In this document: positions 61,501 to 64,000 of the stretch, in pieces
How the letters are laid out: every line of letters begins with the position of its first letter
How positions within the stretch are numbered: the first letter of the stretch is position 1
NCBI GenBank assembly: GCA_025267735.1
Contig: CM046299.1
Location: 37,896,887 to 37,960,886 of the forward strand
Source: Mactra quadrangularis
Taxonomy: Eukaryota > Mollusca > Bivalvia > Venerida > Mactridae
Reading direction: 5' to 3'
DNA length: 64,000 bases
The notes under the pieces: generated by a model
The model's input: only the letters and a program-made list of their open reading frames with translations
Told to the model about the DNA's origin: nothing
Database searches by the model: none
Translations under genes and position numbers: made by a program

Positions 61501-64000
61501 AACTTAATTTTATAAGTGCATCTCTTTTTTTTAATTTTAAACATAAAGCACATTCATCTTAATTGCAAAGTGTAGCCACGCTATCAGTGACGTCATACAA
61601 GATTGCACTGGTATGATCAAAACAAAGATGTCATTGAAATATATGTGCGTCGAAACATGAGATCGGAAATTAAAATTGCATTTTTATGTCTTGATAAGGA
61701 CCGGTCTTTAAATTCTTTATCTAATAGCCCAGATTCTTGGAATGGTGACTGTGTTTAACTTTCTTGATTGGCGGCGTGGCCATTTTGTGGTTGCTACGCA
61801 AGGTGCGTTATCGAAACGCGGCTTCATCGCACTTACTTCCAGTTAACTTTCGTGAACGATAAACTTCGCCCAATGAGAAATAAATTGATTAAACCAATGT
61901 GAAATGCACTTAAACATCGAACAGGTCATTTTTAAACGAAAAAATCCATTTACTACTGTTATATCGCAAAACAGCTCTAAAAGTGTCATATTTCCCGTGG
62001 AAAAGCGTTTCGTCCCAGGGACGAAACGTCCTTGATTTTTTTTCGTCCCTGGCGATTTTTATGCGTAAATAGATATGTTTACGGCGTAAACGCGAACACT
62101 GGTAATATTATATAATATATAAACGTACCCTAAAGTCAGGATCAGACAGATATATAACAGTTCTACTATCTGTAATATCCATATGATTTCTACATACAGC
62201 ATCAGGTGTTGGTGGAAACTTACATAGTTGTAATAATTCTTTAAGGTTCTCCTGTAAGTACAATAAAACATATAACCATACAGAGTAGTCTTTATATCTA
62301 AAAGCCGATTCGGCAAAGCTAGCACTTTGCATTGCTACATAGCAATTTCCAATGAATTGGTCTGCTATGAAGTAGCAAATTGAATTGCTTGATAGGGATA
62401 GGTTGCAAGTTTTTTTCTTGCTCGCAAAATTTTTAAGGAACACCTATGATTTTCAAAATGACTGCCCCCTTGGTGAACGGGTTTCTTTTAAGAATACTTA
62501 TTTCTTTATTCAAAGCACAAATTTTGTCAGAACTTTGTGAAATAGAACTCAATAAAAACTATAATCAATTTCAGAAGAATTGAGAAAAATCACATCACAG
62601 TGATTTAATATATTTACTATGTATGCAAGAAAACATCAGTGAAATAGAATAAGTTATAATGGAAAAATGTACCCCTAATTGAATATGGGTAAAAAAATCA
62701 TCATTTTTTCCCCCAAAATACCTTATGATTATGTATGTATAAAGTAGTCTTTTACTCAGAACTATGCCAACAGCCTATGGTTTGAAATGTATGTAGTATA
62801 ATCAGTCAGTTAAAATTGTGGATTTAGCGCAAAACAGACGTAACTCATTCTTTTCTTATATTGAGATACGACCGTTTTGCATTAAACCCACAATATCTTA
62901 CCTGTAAAACTTTGGGATCAGTTTCTTTTATAAGCTGATTAATACCTGGCCATGATAATTTAGTATATGATACACTACTAGCTATCTGATAACCATTCTG
63001 TAAAGGTTCTATAGCATCAGGAAATCTGTAATTTAACCAAAACATATAGTACCATACAAAATTACCATTACACTAGATGATTTATATTAATATCACTAAA
63101 TTTTAATTAAGATGTATTTACACGTTAATAGTCTTATACAATTGCAATTGTTATGCATGTACAAGTACCTAAAGCTATGTTTTTAATTTCTGAAGTATTG
63201 GTAATAGTATAACACTGTATATACAACTTTTCTGAAGAAAATGATGAAACAATTCACCCTCATAACAAGTTGGACTATGTTTGTAAAGAGTAAACAAAAC
63301 TGCAATGCTCCAAATACAATATAGAGTTACATTATCTATTGTAAGAGACTAAAAGATGCAAGCAAAAAAGTTTAAACCTCTATAAAAGATTTTTATTAAC
63401 ATATAAAATGTCATAATAAAATGAATACATTAATAAAGTATTTACCTATTTAAACTAACATAAGCCTTTCCTAAGCCATAATATACAACAGGGAATTTAA
63501 TATAATCATGTTTTTCTATATAATCTTTAATTTCTTCCAGTTTGTCTATGCCATCCATAATGTTCTGCAAATAAAACAAACAATCAAGTAACTTACATGT
63601 GGAAATTGCAGAGGGGTAAAAATTCTGCATTTTCAACACCTGAAAGTTTGATGAAATTTTTACTTGTCTTCCGACAAGACTATCCAAGTATCCAGATAAA
63701 TAAATTCATACTTTAATGTTTAATGTAACAGAAAAACATGGTGTTGTTCAATGAAATTATACAGTGAAAACATAAAATCTTATATTTTCATTGTAGTGAA
63801 AATATAACATCAAAAGAGCTGTCAGAGGAGACAGCATGCTCGACTTAGTTAGTGTTTGTCACAGGAGTAAAAAATATGTATAAAGAGTTATAAACCTAGT
63901 CACATGGGATGTGGTTGATAATAAAAAACATATATTTAAAGTTTGAAGTCAATACCTTAAGAAATAAAACAGTTGCAGTAAAAACAACATTTTTTAAATT
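19450..64000 (-). CDS. TTC3: TTC3/DZIP3-like RING-H2 E3 ubiquitin ligase, 5' end beyond the window
   Basis: Twenty-one coding exons on the minus strand (63446-63564, 62902-63025, 62129-62251, 60317-60415, 59172-59261, 58119-58189, 43089-43192, 41852-41994, 40772-40917, 39799-39933, 30949-32920, 29019-29137, 27241-27309, 26081-26281, 25486-25588, 24623-24721, 23819-23891, 23004-23328, 22647-22785, 20834-21031, 19450-19539) join with matching phases into 1513 codons plus TAG. Domains in window numbering: TPR-like helices at 1-80, a Cys/His cluster at 129-167, a Lys-rich linker at 210-340, a Ser/Thr-rich region at 420-920, a Pro-rich part at about 925-990, coiled coil at about 1000-1170, a Pro-rich part at 1230-1360, and RING-H2 at 1460-1499. 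RING-H2 ligases of this family pass ubiquitin from an E2 to a substrate; TTC3 is linked to Akt turnover and DZIP3 to histone H2A. The RING and the end of the protein look closer to DZIP3, the TPR start closer to TTC3. The protein was not searched against databases. Confidence 0.85.
19849..20146. mobile_element. 298-bp MITE with TTTGCAGCGATT ends
   Basis: About 37 bp at the left (TTTGCAGCGATTC..., GACTTCCGGTTTAA) are inverted at the right. The core is GC-richer, with GATTGG and CCAAT sequences and a GGCGCGC. It lies in the intron between the two RING exons. Confidence 0.65.
20147..20833. other. Ligase intron, nothing recognised
   Basis: Remaining part of the last intron; AT-rich, no repeat boundary seen. 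Confidence 0.4.
20834..21031 (-). CDS. TTC3: Ligase exon 20 of window (RING-H2, first part)
   Basis: 66 codons, phase 0 in and out; acceptor ATTTCAG, donor GTAAAC. It carries C1460-x2-C1463, C1477-x-H1479 and H1482 of the RING-H2 (PCVICHEEM...LECGHIFHDQ). An acidic run (EEEEED) sits just before the finger. Confidence 0.93.
21060..21321 (+). mobile_element. hAT-like MITE with poly-G cores, copy 2
   Basis: Starts AAGGGTGGATCCAGG and ends with the inverted AGATCCACCT; body as in the copies at 5826 and 46656. Confidence 0.7.
21462..22077. mobile_element. 616-bp element with TTAA duplication
   Basis: TIR AGGCCGGGATTC / GAAGTCCGGCCT, with TTAA immediately outside both ends (21458-21461, 22078-22081), as in piggyBac or Kolobok elements. 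No transposase. Confidence 0.7.
22330..22450. repeat. Remnant of the GGGCAATAACTC tandem unit
   Basis: One unit of the kind tandemly repeated at 33166-34458 (AAAGGGCAATAACTC...AGAGTTATG). A second isolated unit is near 27465-27600. Confidence 0.45.
22647..22785 (-). CDS. TTC3: Ligase exon 19 of window
   Basis: 1 base in, phase 0 out. It encodes RDDVVELIQKLRTNNGGSLS and a second amphipathic helix (FEDIIIKINDLIHNK). Confidence 0.87.
23004..23328 (-). CDS. TTC3: Ligase exon 18 of window (Pro-rich, then helix)
   Basis: 2 bases in, 2 bases out; donor GTGAGT. About 85 Pro/Gly/Ser-rich residues, then TSYEKLLLQLKMKFPDKS, a helix that continues into exon 19 as RDDVVELIQKLR. This resembles the helical segment before the RING in TTC3/DZIP3 proteins. 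Confidence 0.88.
23366..23655 (+). repeat. tRNA-derived SINE (family 2), copy 1
   Basis: Head with GTAGCACAGTTGGTAGCGC and a GAGTTCGAATCC B box; body with ACCCTTCCATGAAATTTG; tail GTGTTGACAGGGCCTTAAA. Confidence 0.7.
23819..23891 (-). CDS. TTC3: Ligase exon 17 of window (Met/Pro-rich)
   Basis: Phase 0 in, 1 base out. It encodes IRNMPFMQPGFMMHRMPRPP and a few more residues; low complexity. Confidence 0.82.
24623..24721 (-). CDS. TTC3: Ligase exon 16 of window
   Basis: Phase 0 in and out, 33 codons; donor GTAAGT. It encodes EEYEKQMEKIKTGSLLNELE and then the Pro-rich VVPSPPAVPES. Confidence 0.85.
24751..24905. mobile_element. CAGRGCTTGACA MITE, copy 2
   Basis: Starts CAGGGCTTGAAAC and ends with the inverted TATCAAGCCCTA; internal GGTTGCCC and CAGGGGCAATAGGAC shared with 30658. 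Confidence 0.6.
25486..25588 (-). CDS. TTC3: Ligase exon 15 of window
   Basis: 1 base in, phase 0 out; donor GTTTGT. It encodes LEEDKKPIPPPVSQALDFWN and ends SRYIK, leaving the coiled coil. Confidence 0.85.
26081..26281 (-). CDS. TTC3: Ligase exon 14 of window (coiled coil)
   Basis: 1 base in, 2 bases out; donor GTAAGT. It encodes a long charged helix of about 66 residues, from EKDESEVKRQMD to FYKQGMMGYKQ. Confidence 0.87.
26443..26742 (-). repeat. SINE family 1, near full length
   Basis: In minus sense: CTGGCTAGGTCTGTTGGTAG head, CAAGTCTACTGATCGAGGGG, and a tail ending TGACATTAAACCC. Six copies in the window (7690, 8478, 17955, 26443, 59919, 60483). Confidence 0.7.
27241..27309 (-). CDS. 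TTC3: Ligase exon 13 of window (coiled coil)
   Basis: 1 base in, 2 bases out. It encodes IHDQMFRKERQLSELSKFAS, which continues the coiled coil. Confidence 0.85.
29019..29137 (-). CDS. TTC3: Ligase exon 12 of window (coiled coil)
   Basis: Phase 0 in, 2 bases out; donor GTGAGT. It encodes VLETDIKNKEGMFDAERKMY and a further heptad-patterned charged helix (residues 1043-1081). Confidence 0.88.
29276..29550 (-). mobile_element. HINE-like element, family iii, copy 1
   Basis: Left in plus sense: AACAAGTAAATCT, hairpin GTGAGC-TAAT-GCTCAC, then subterminal ATACCCCCGC. Right: GCGGGGGTAT. A GGACGCACGG-type run lies inside. Copies at 43325 and 43868. Confidence 0.65.
29655..30316. mobile_element. Possible older element carrying a nested MITE
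   Basis: CGCCCACCAAAAGTT at the left is inverted as AACGTTTGGTGGGC at the right; the hAT-like MITE 30017-30297 lies inside, near the right end. Confidence 0.4.
30017..30297 (-). mobile_element. hAT-like MITE with poly-G cores, copy 3
   Basis: Inverted relative to the other copies. Ends TAGGCAGATCCAGG / CCTGGATCTGCCCCT, flanked by an exact 8-bp duplication, GTCGCCCA. This copy defines the family's ends best. Confidence 0.82.
30658..30811. mobile_element. CAGRGCTTGACA MITE, copy 3
   Basis: Starts CAGGGCTGGCAATAATTTTT and ends GTCCATCCCTG; flanks CACAG and CAAAG (4 of 5). Confidence 0.6.
30949..32920 (-). CDS. TTC3: Ligase exon 11 of window, large Ser/Pro-rich exon
   Basis: 1972 bp with no internal stop, 1 base in and phase 0 out; residues 385-1042. 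The first about 70 residues are ordered-looking helices (YFVEILKANGPLAIEDAKIQ and on, to about VISLMSDAKHAREIA). Then follow some 500 Ser/Thr/Asn-rich residues with phosphosite-like SP motifs, a Pro-rich part with two PIPPVGV heptads, and a helix entering the coiled coil (EPLKQEYMQLKENHIAVLKAL). Confidence 0.92.
33166..34458 (-). mobile_element. HINE-like element, family i, copy A with tandem units
   Basis: Left in plus sense: ACAAGAGC, imperfect stem-loop (GTC-AAAG-GAC), then GCTCGACTTTT. Right: AAAAAGTCGAGCTAAAAA. Between them about seven diverged units of 150-170 bp, each with GGGCATAACTCC, AATTCATC and ATGTCCCTTT. Confidence 0.65.
35500..35755 (-). repeat. SINE family 2, copy 2
   Basis: Reverse complement of the 23366 type: head with TAGTGCACCTGGATTTCGAA and a GAGTTCAAATCC B box; tail CACAGCCTTAAACCC. 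Confidence 0.65.
36181..36801 (+). mobile_element. HINE-like element, family i, copy B
   Basis: Opposite orientation: starts TTTTTTAGCTCAACTATTCG; ends with AGTCGAGCGC, stem-loop (CTGTCC-AT-GGACTG) and CTCTTGTT. About three units of 170-180 bp, each with TTTCTTGGTTAAGTTTTTAG and ACTTGAAAC. Confidence 0.65.
36998..37180 (+). repeat. tRNA-derived SINE (family 3), copy 1
   Basis: GTAGCACTGGTCCAGTGGTAG head and a B box CAGGTTTGAATCC; conserved body TTTCCTTGAGCAAG and CCACCCAGGTGTGAATGG. Confidence 0.6.
37805..39400 (+). repeat. SINE family 3, copy split by a transposon
   Basis: Head at 37805-37837, then the 1427-bp insertion, then the remainder from 39265 (GGTTCCAGGTTCGAACC, CCACCCAGGTGTAAATGG). 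Confidence 0.6.
37838..39264. mobile_element. 1427-bp element, CAGTGCTCC ends, 5-bp TSD
   Basis: TIR CAGTGCTCCAGCTAG is exactly inverted at the right end. CTTAG is duplicated on both sides and the host SINE is rejoined by removing it. GGGCAGGGCG repeats occur near both ends. No transposase. Confidence 0.85.
39541..39747. mobile_element. 207-bp MITE with TTAA duplication
   Basis: TIR AGGTACT...CACAAATTT / AAATCTGTGAATGAGTACCT, with TTAA exactly outside both ends. Confidence 0.75.
39799..39933 (-). CDS. TTC3: Ligase exon 10 of window
   Basis: 1 base in, 2 bases out; donor GTATGT. It encodes NPFSVPSGLKSEIHEFEKSF and the start of a conserved-looking segment (KPDEITENLFS) that continues into exon 11 as YFVEILKANGP. 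A TTAA-flanked MITE ends 51 bp downstream of its donor. Confidence 0.87.
40555..40760 (+). repeat. SINE family 3, copy 3
   Basis: Contains GTCCAGGGTTCAAAACCCC, TTTCCTTGAGCAAGCAATTT and CCACCAAGGTGTAAATGG. Confidence 0.6.
40772..40917 (-). CDS. TTC3: Ligase exon 9 of window (Lys/Ser-rich)
   Basis: Phase 0 in, 2 bases out; acceptor TTTGTCAG, donor GTAAGT. It opens with PTKSKKSKKKSKEK and ends in the acidic SDEEKENIE. Confidence 0.85.
41073..41218. repeat. Short diverged tandem repeat
   Basis: About four units of roughly 30-40 bp built on GGGGCAAATGTCCGCC and TCAAAAAACT. Confidence 0.6.
41567..41605. repeat. 15-bp perfect hairpin
   Basis: ATTCGGTCCAGTGAT and its exact complement around a 9-nt spacer; further GGTCCAGTGA copies lie upstream (41550). 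Probably part of an unresolved inverted-repeat element at 41240-41650. Confidence 0.6.
41852..41994 (-). CDS. TTC3: Ligase exon 8 of window (acidic linker)
   Basis: 2 bases in, phase 0 out; donor GTGAGT. It encodes DSGDVITDGASAVAFIEDIE and following residues up to DAQK. No domain recognised. Confidence 0.82.
42141..42522. mobile_element. 382-bp element, CAGGGCTTGAATTT ends, 5-bp TSD
   Basis: TIR CAGGGCTTGAATTT / AAATTCGAGCCCTG; TTTCC duplicated exactly on both sides. Confidence 0.78.
43089..43192 (-). CDS. TTC3: Ligase exon 7 of window (Lys/Arg-rich)
   Basis: 1 base in, 1 base out. It encodes a strongly basic stretch (ETKIAKKQEKKEKRKQRKQK), which may be a nuclear localisation signal or a nucleic-acid contact. 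Confidence 0.85.
43325..43584 (-). mobile_element. HINE-like element, family iii, copy 2
   Basis: Same ends and hairpin as 29276-29550; sits at the edge of the 23-bp minisatellite. Confidence 0.65.
43585..44735. repeat. 23-bp minisatellite array
   Basis: Direct repeats of ATTGGTACATCAAGTTAAATC-AT, many exact, interrupted once by HINE-like copy 43868-44142. The last units (from about 44560) change CATCAAG to CACCAAG. No unique spacers. Confidence 0.93.
43868..44142 (-). mobile_element. HINE-like element, family iii, copy 3
   Basis: Nearly identical to copy 43325-43584 and embedded in the minisatellite with the same junction sequences on both sides. Confidence 0.65.
44841..44908 (-). CDS. TTC3: Candidate alternative first exon of the ligase
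   Basis: ATG at 44908 in a strong start context (A at -3, G at +4), with an in-frame TAA two codons upstream. It opens 22 codons (beginning MAHQVSVQLFNMK) and ends in a good GTAAGC donor with 2 bases left over. That is exactly the phase needed to join exon 43089-43192, as exon 58119-58189 also does. Use of this exon would give a 1327-aa protein lacking the TPR and Cys/His parts but keeping the RING. The start, stop and donor are visible; its use is inferred. Confidence 0.5.
45700..45906. mobile_element. 207-bp MITE, CAG...CTG ends, 5-bp TSD
   Basis: Starts CAGAGCTTTTTTC and ends GAAAAAAGGCCTG; CTATT duplicated exactly outside both ends. Confidence 0.75.
46656..46922 (+). mobile_element. hAT-like MITE with poly-G cores, copy 4
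   Basis: Starts CAGGGACAGATCCAGG; ends TGCTGGACTCCTC. GTTACA is present on both flanks. Confidence 0.68.
46930..48456. other. Ligase intron, unresolved moderately GC-rich part
   Basis: 47290-47640 and 47930-48200 are richer in GC than the surroundings and hold short open frames, but none resembles a known protein and no splice-consistent exon was found. They may be decayed insertions. Confidence 0.3.
48457..48775 (-). mobile_element. HINE-like element, family ii, short copy
   Basis: Left: AACAAGAAATGT, hairpin AATGTGG-AAA-CCACATT, AAAGCTGGATTT; one tandem unit; a GCCCGCCCCCCCC run; right ATATCTGGCTAAAAA. Confidence 0.65.
49040..49232 (-). repeat. tRNA-derived SINE (family 4)
   Basis: In minus sense: GTGGCGTAGTGGATAGCATT, an anticodon-like CTTCGAATC, and B box GCAGGTTCAAGCCC, followed by a non-tRNA body. 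Not a functional tRNA: no acceptor-stem pairing and a fused tail. Confidence 0.6.
50400..51210. repeat. Diverged tandem repeat, about 166-177 bp unit
   Basis: GGCCATTTTGAATTT or a close variant recurs at about 50576, 50753, 50926 and 51092, followed each time by CATATTGG, TTGACTTCATATTTGAA and CATGATTCAACA. About four units. Confidence 0.75.
51988..52075. repeat. 29-bp tandem repeat, three units
   Basis: CAGGCATTTTGTAAATTG starts at 51988, 52017 and 52046, exactly 29 bp apart. Confidence 0.85.
52140..53584. other. Ligase intron, nothing recognised
   Basis: Very AT-rich; no exon, RNA or repeat boundary seen. Confidence 0.4.
53585..54363. mobile_element. 779-bp hAT-like element
   Basis: TIR TAGGGCTGCAACGATTC / GAATCGTTGCAGCACTA, with an exact 8-bp duplication ATATGCAG. 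ATTCGATTCGAT-type repeats lie inside both ends. No transposase. Confidence 0.85.
54396..54672 (+). repeat. SINE family 2, copy 3
   Basis: Head GTAGTGCAGTTAGTAGCGC, CTGGATTTCGAA, B box GTTTGAATCCC; body and tail as at 23366, ending in AAATA repeats. Confidence 0.72.
54907..56705 (-). mobile_element. HINE-like element, family ii, expanded copy
   Basis: Left: AACAAGAAAGAT, hairpin AATGTGG-GAG-CCACATT, AAAGCCGGATTTTT. Then about eight tandem units of about 156 bp, a CCCGCCCGCC run near 56610-56650, and the right end GAAAAATCCGGCTAAAAA. Confidence 0.72.
55380..56500. repeat. 156-bp tandem array inside the family ii element
   Basis: Each unit runs GTCTAATTC...CATTGTATGAA...ATAAATGGCAGAGATA...CAAAGGGAAATAATCC...GCCAGGTAGAGTTG. 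The unit length is a multiple of three, so one frame stays open across several units. Confidence 0.88.
56981..57123. mobile_element. TTTATTCAACTGTCA MITE, copy 2
   Basis: Inverted TTTTATTCAACTGTCAGTGG / GGCAGTTGAATAAAA, with GCTGATTTAAATAT inside as in copy 19018-19153. Confidence 0.7.
57342..57928 (-). mobile_element. HINE-like element, family i, copy C
   Basis: Left: ACAAGA, perfect hairpin GCTGTC-AGAGGA-GACAGC, ATGCTCGACTTAGT. Right: GTAAAGTCGAGCTAAAAA. About 2.5 units with GATGTGGTTGATAATAAGG; a GC-rich run (ACGCGGATGCGGATGCC) near the right end. Confidence 0.7.
58119..58189 (-). CDS. TTC3: Ligase exon 6 of window
   Basis: Residues 186-208 plus 2 bases; acceptor ATTTTCAG, donor GTAAGT. 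It encodes a charged helix ending KPVAKQKTS. The next intron, to 43192, is 14.9 kb and holds most of the large repeat arrays. Confidence 0.85.
58480..58975. repeat. Three diverged units of about 160 bp plus a GACA run
   Basis: Units share GGGATCATCTACT or similar, CAACCTTCCTACCAA, GATCACTGTA and GTTATTGAGC. They end in GACAGACAGAC repeats (58936-58975). Confidence 0.6.
59172..59261 (-). CDS. TTC3: Ligase exon 5 of window
   Basis: Phase 0 in and out, residues 156-185; acceptor ATTTTAG, donor GTATAG. It contains CPTPDC (C162, C167) followed by a beta-strand-like IVKLVIV stretch, so the exon 4 Cys/His group probably continues here. Confidence 0.85.
59919..60213 (-). repeat. SINE family 1, copy 5
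   Basis: In minus sense: GCCTGGCTATTTAAGTAGG head, GTCTACTGATTGAGGGG, B box TTTGATTCCC; tail GTTACGGGGTTAAACCC. Confidence 0.68.
60317..60415 (-). CDS. TTC3: Ligase exon 4 of window (Cys/His cluster)
   Basis: Phase 0 in and out, residues 123-155; acceptor TGTTACAG, donor GTATGT. It holds C129, C133, H138, C141 and H145, a possible metal-binding group with the next exon. Confidence 0.87.
60483..60599 (-). repeat. SINE family 1, head fragment
   Basis: In minus sense: CCTGGCTAG-like tRNA head, CAAGTCTACTGATGGAGGGG, and B box GGTTCAATTCC. Confidence 0.6.
60633..62101. mobile_element. 1469-bp hAT-like element close to a splice site
   Basis: Ends CAGTGTTCGC / GCGAACACTG; GTAATAT is duplicated (7 bp). 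CAGGGACGAAACG-type inverted motifs lie near the right end. No transposase; the short open frames inside are not recognised. Confidence 0.72.
62129..62251 (-). CDS. TTC3: Ligase exon 3 of window
   Basis: Phase 0 in and out, residues 82-122; acceptor CTTACAG, donor GTACGT. It encodes a Leu-rich helix followed by PPTPDAVCRNH and SDPDFR. A 1.47-kb transposon ends only 27 bp inside the following intron. Confidence 0.87.
62902..63025 (-). CDS. TTC3: Ligase exon 2 of window (TPR-like, continued)
   Basis: Acceptor AATTACAG, donor GTAAGA. It completes the split Arg codon and encodes FPDAIEPLQNGYQIA and so on, the B helix of a TPR (residues 41-81). Confidence 0.87.
63446..63564 (-). CDS. TTC3: Ligase exon 1 of window (TPR-like)
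   Basis: Acceptor TTTGCAG and donor GTAAAT; enters in phase 0 and leaves 2 bases. It encodes residues 1-40, ending in YYGLGKAYVSLNR, a tetratricopeptide-type helix pair (G-x-A-Y pattern). The internal ATG is not the likely start, because the exon has a good acceptor; upstream exons must lie beyond 64000. Confidence 0.85.
63811..64000 (-). mobile_element. HINE-like element, family i, copy D (cut by window edge)
   Basis: Starts CAAAAGAGCTGTCAGAGGAG, with the same hairpin and GCTCGACTTAGT as copy C, then GATGTGGTTGATAATAA. The right end lies beyond the window. Confidence 0.65.

Noticed and set aside
63446..63558. ATG within exon 63446-63564 as the gene start
   Set aside because: The exon has a strong acceptor and begins mid-TPR; the protein family extends further N-terminally.

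Overview
The window looks like nuclear DNA from an invertebrate animal, most likely a marine mollusc (bivalve-like). It is AT-rich, its genes are split by long introns with GT..AG splice sites, and it is crowded with short non-autonomous DNA transposons, tRNA-derived SINEs and tandem-repeat elements. The organism is inferred from repeat style and from the animal-type genes; no sequence names a species. No prokaryotic, organellar or viral gene was recognised, and no intact transposase or reverse transcriptase.

Two protein genes are well supported. (1) On the plus strand at 13130-14903 is a two-exon gene for an OTU-family cysteine deubiquitinase (372 aa from the chosen ATG) with D217, C220 and H335 in place and two candidate SUMO-interacting motifs. 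Its probable promoter carries a palindromic CACGTG E-box. (2) On the minus strand, from 19450 to beyond the right edge, is a TTC3/DZIP3-like E3 ubiquitin ligase. I traced 21 coding exons by hand; all splice phases agree and they sum to 1513 codons plus a stop. The order is TPR-like start (right edge), Cys/His cluster, Lys-rich linker, a 1972-bp Ser/Pro-rich exon, coiled coil, Pro-rich linker, then a C-terminal RING-H2 finger split across the last two exons. A candidate alternative first exon lies at 44841-44908. The two genes converge tail to tail, 4.5 kb apart.

Layout: 1-12700 is intergenic with MITEs, SINEs, a 1.5-kb GTTC/GAAC-rich element (2617-4107) and a 1.65-kb foldback element built of CGAAAAGGAC-type repeats (10946-12592). 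12700-15100 is the OTU gene. 15100-19450 is the convergent intergenic region with several inverted-repeat elements. 19450-64000 is the ligase gene, whose introns (up to 15 kb) hold most of the repeats, including a 23-bp minisatellite of about 1.2 kb.

The most striking non-genic pattern is a set of nine intronic elements in three sequence families that share one design: a short subterminal inverted repeat, internal tandem units or a GC-rich core, and at one end a stem-loop followed by CTTGTT (CTTTTG in one). This resembles Helentron-derived non-autonomous elements (HINEs). A second group has CAG...CTG termini and 5-bp target duplications; a third has hAT-like ends and 8-bp duplications; a fourth has TTAA duplications.
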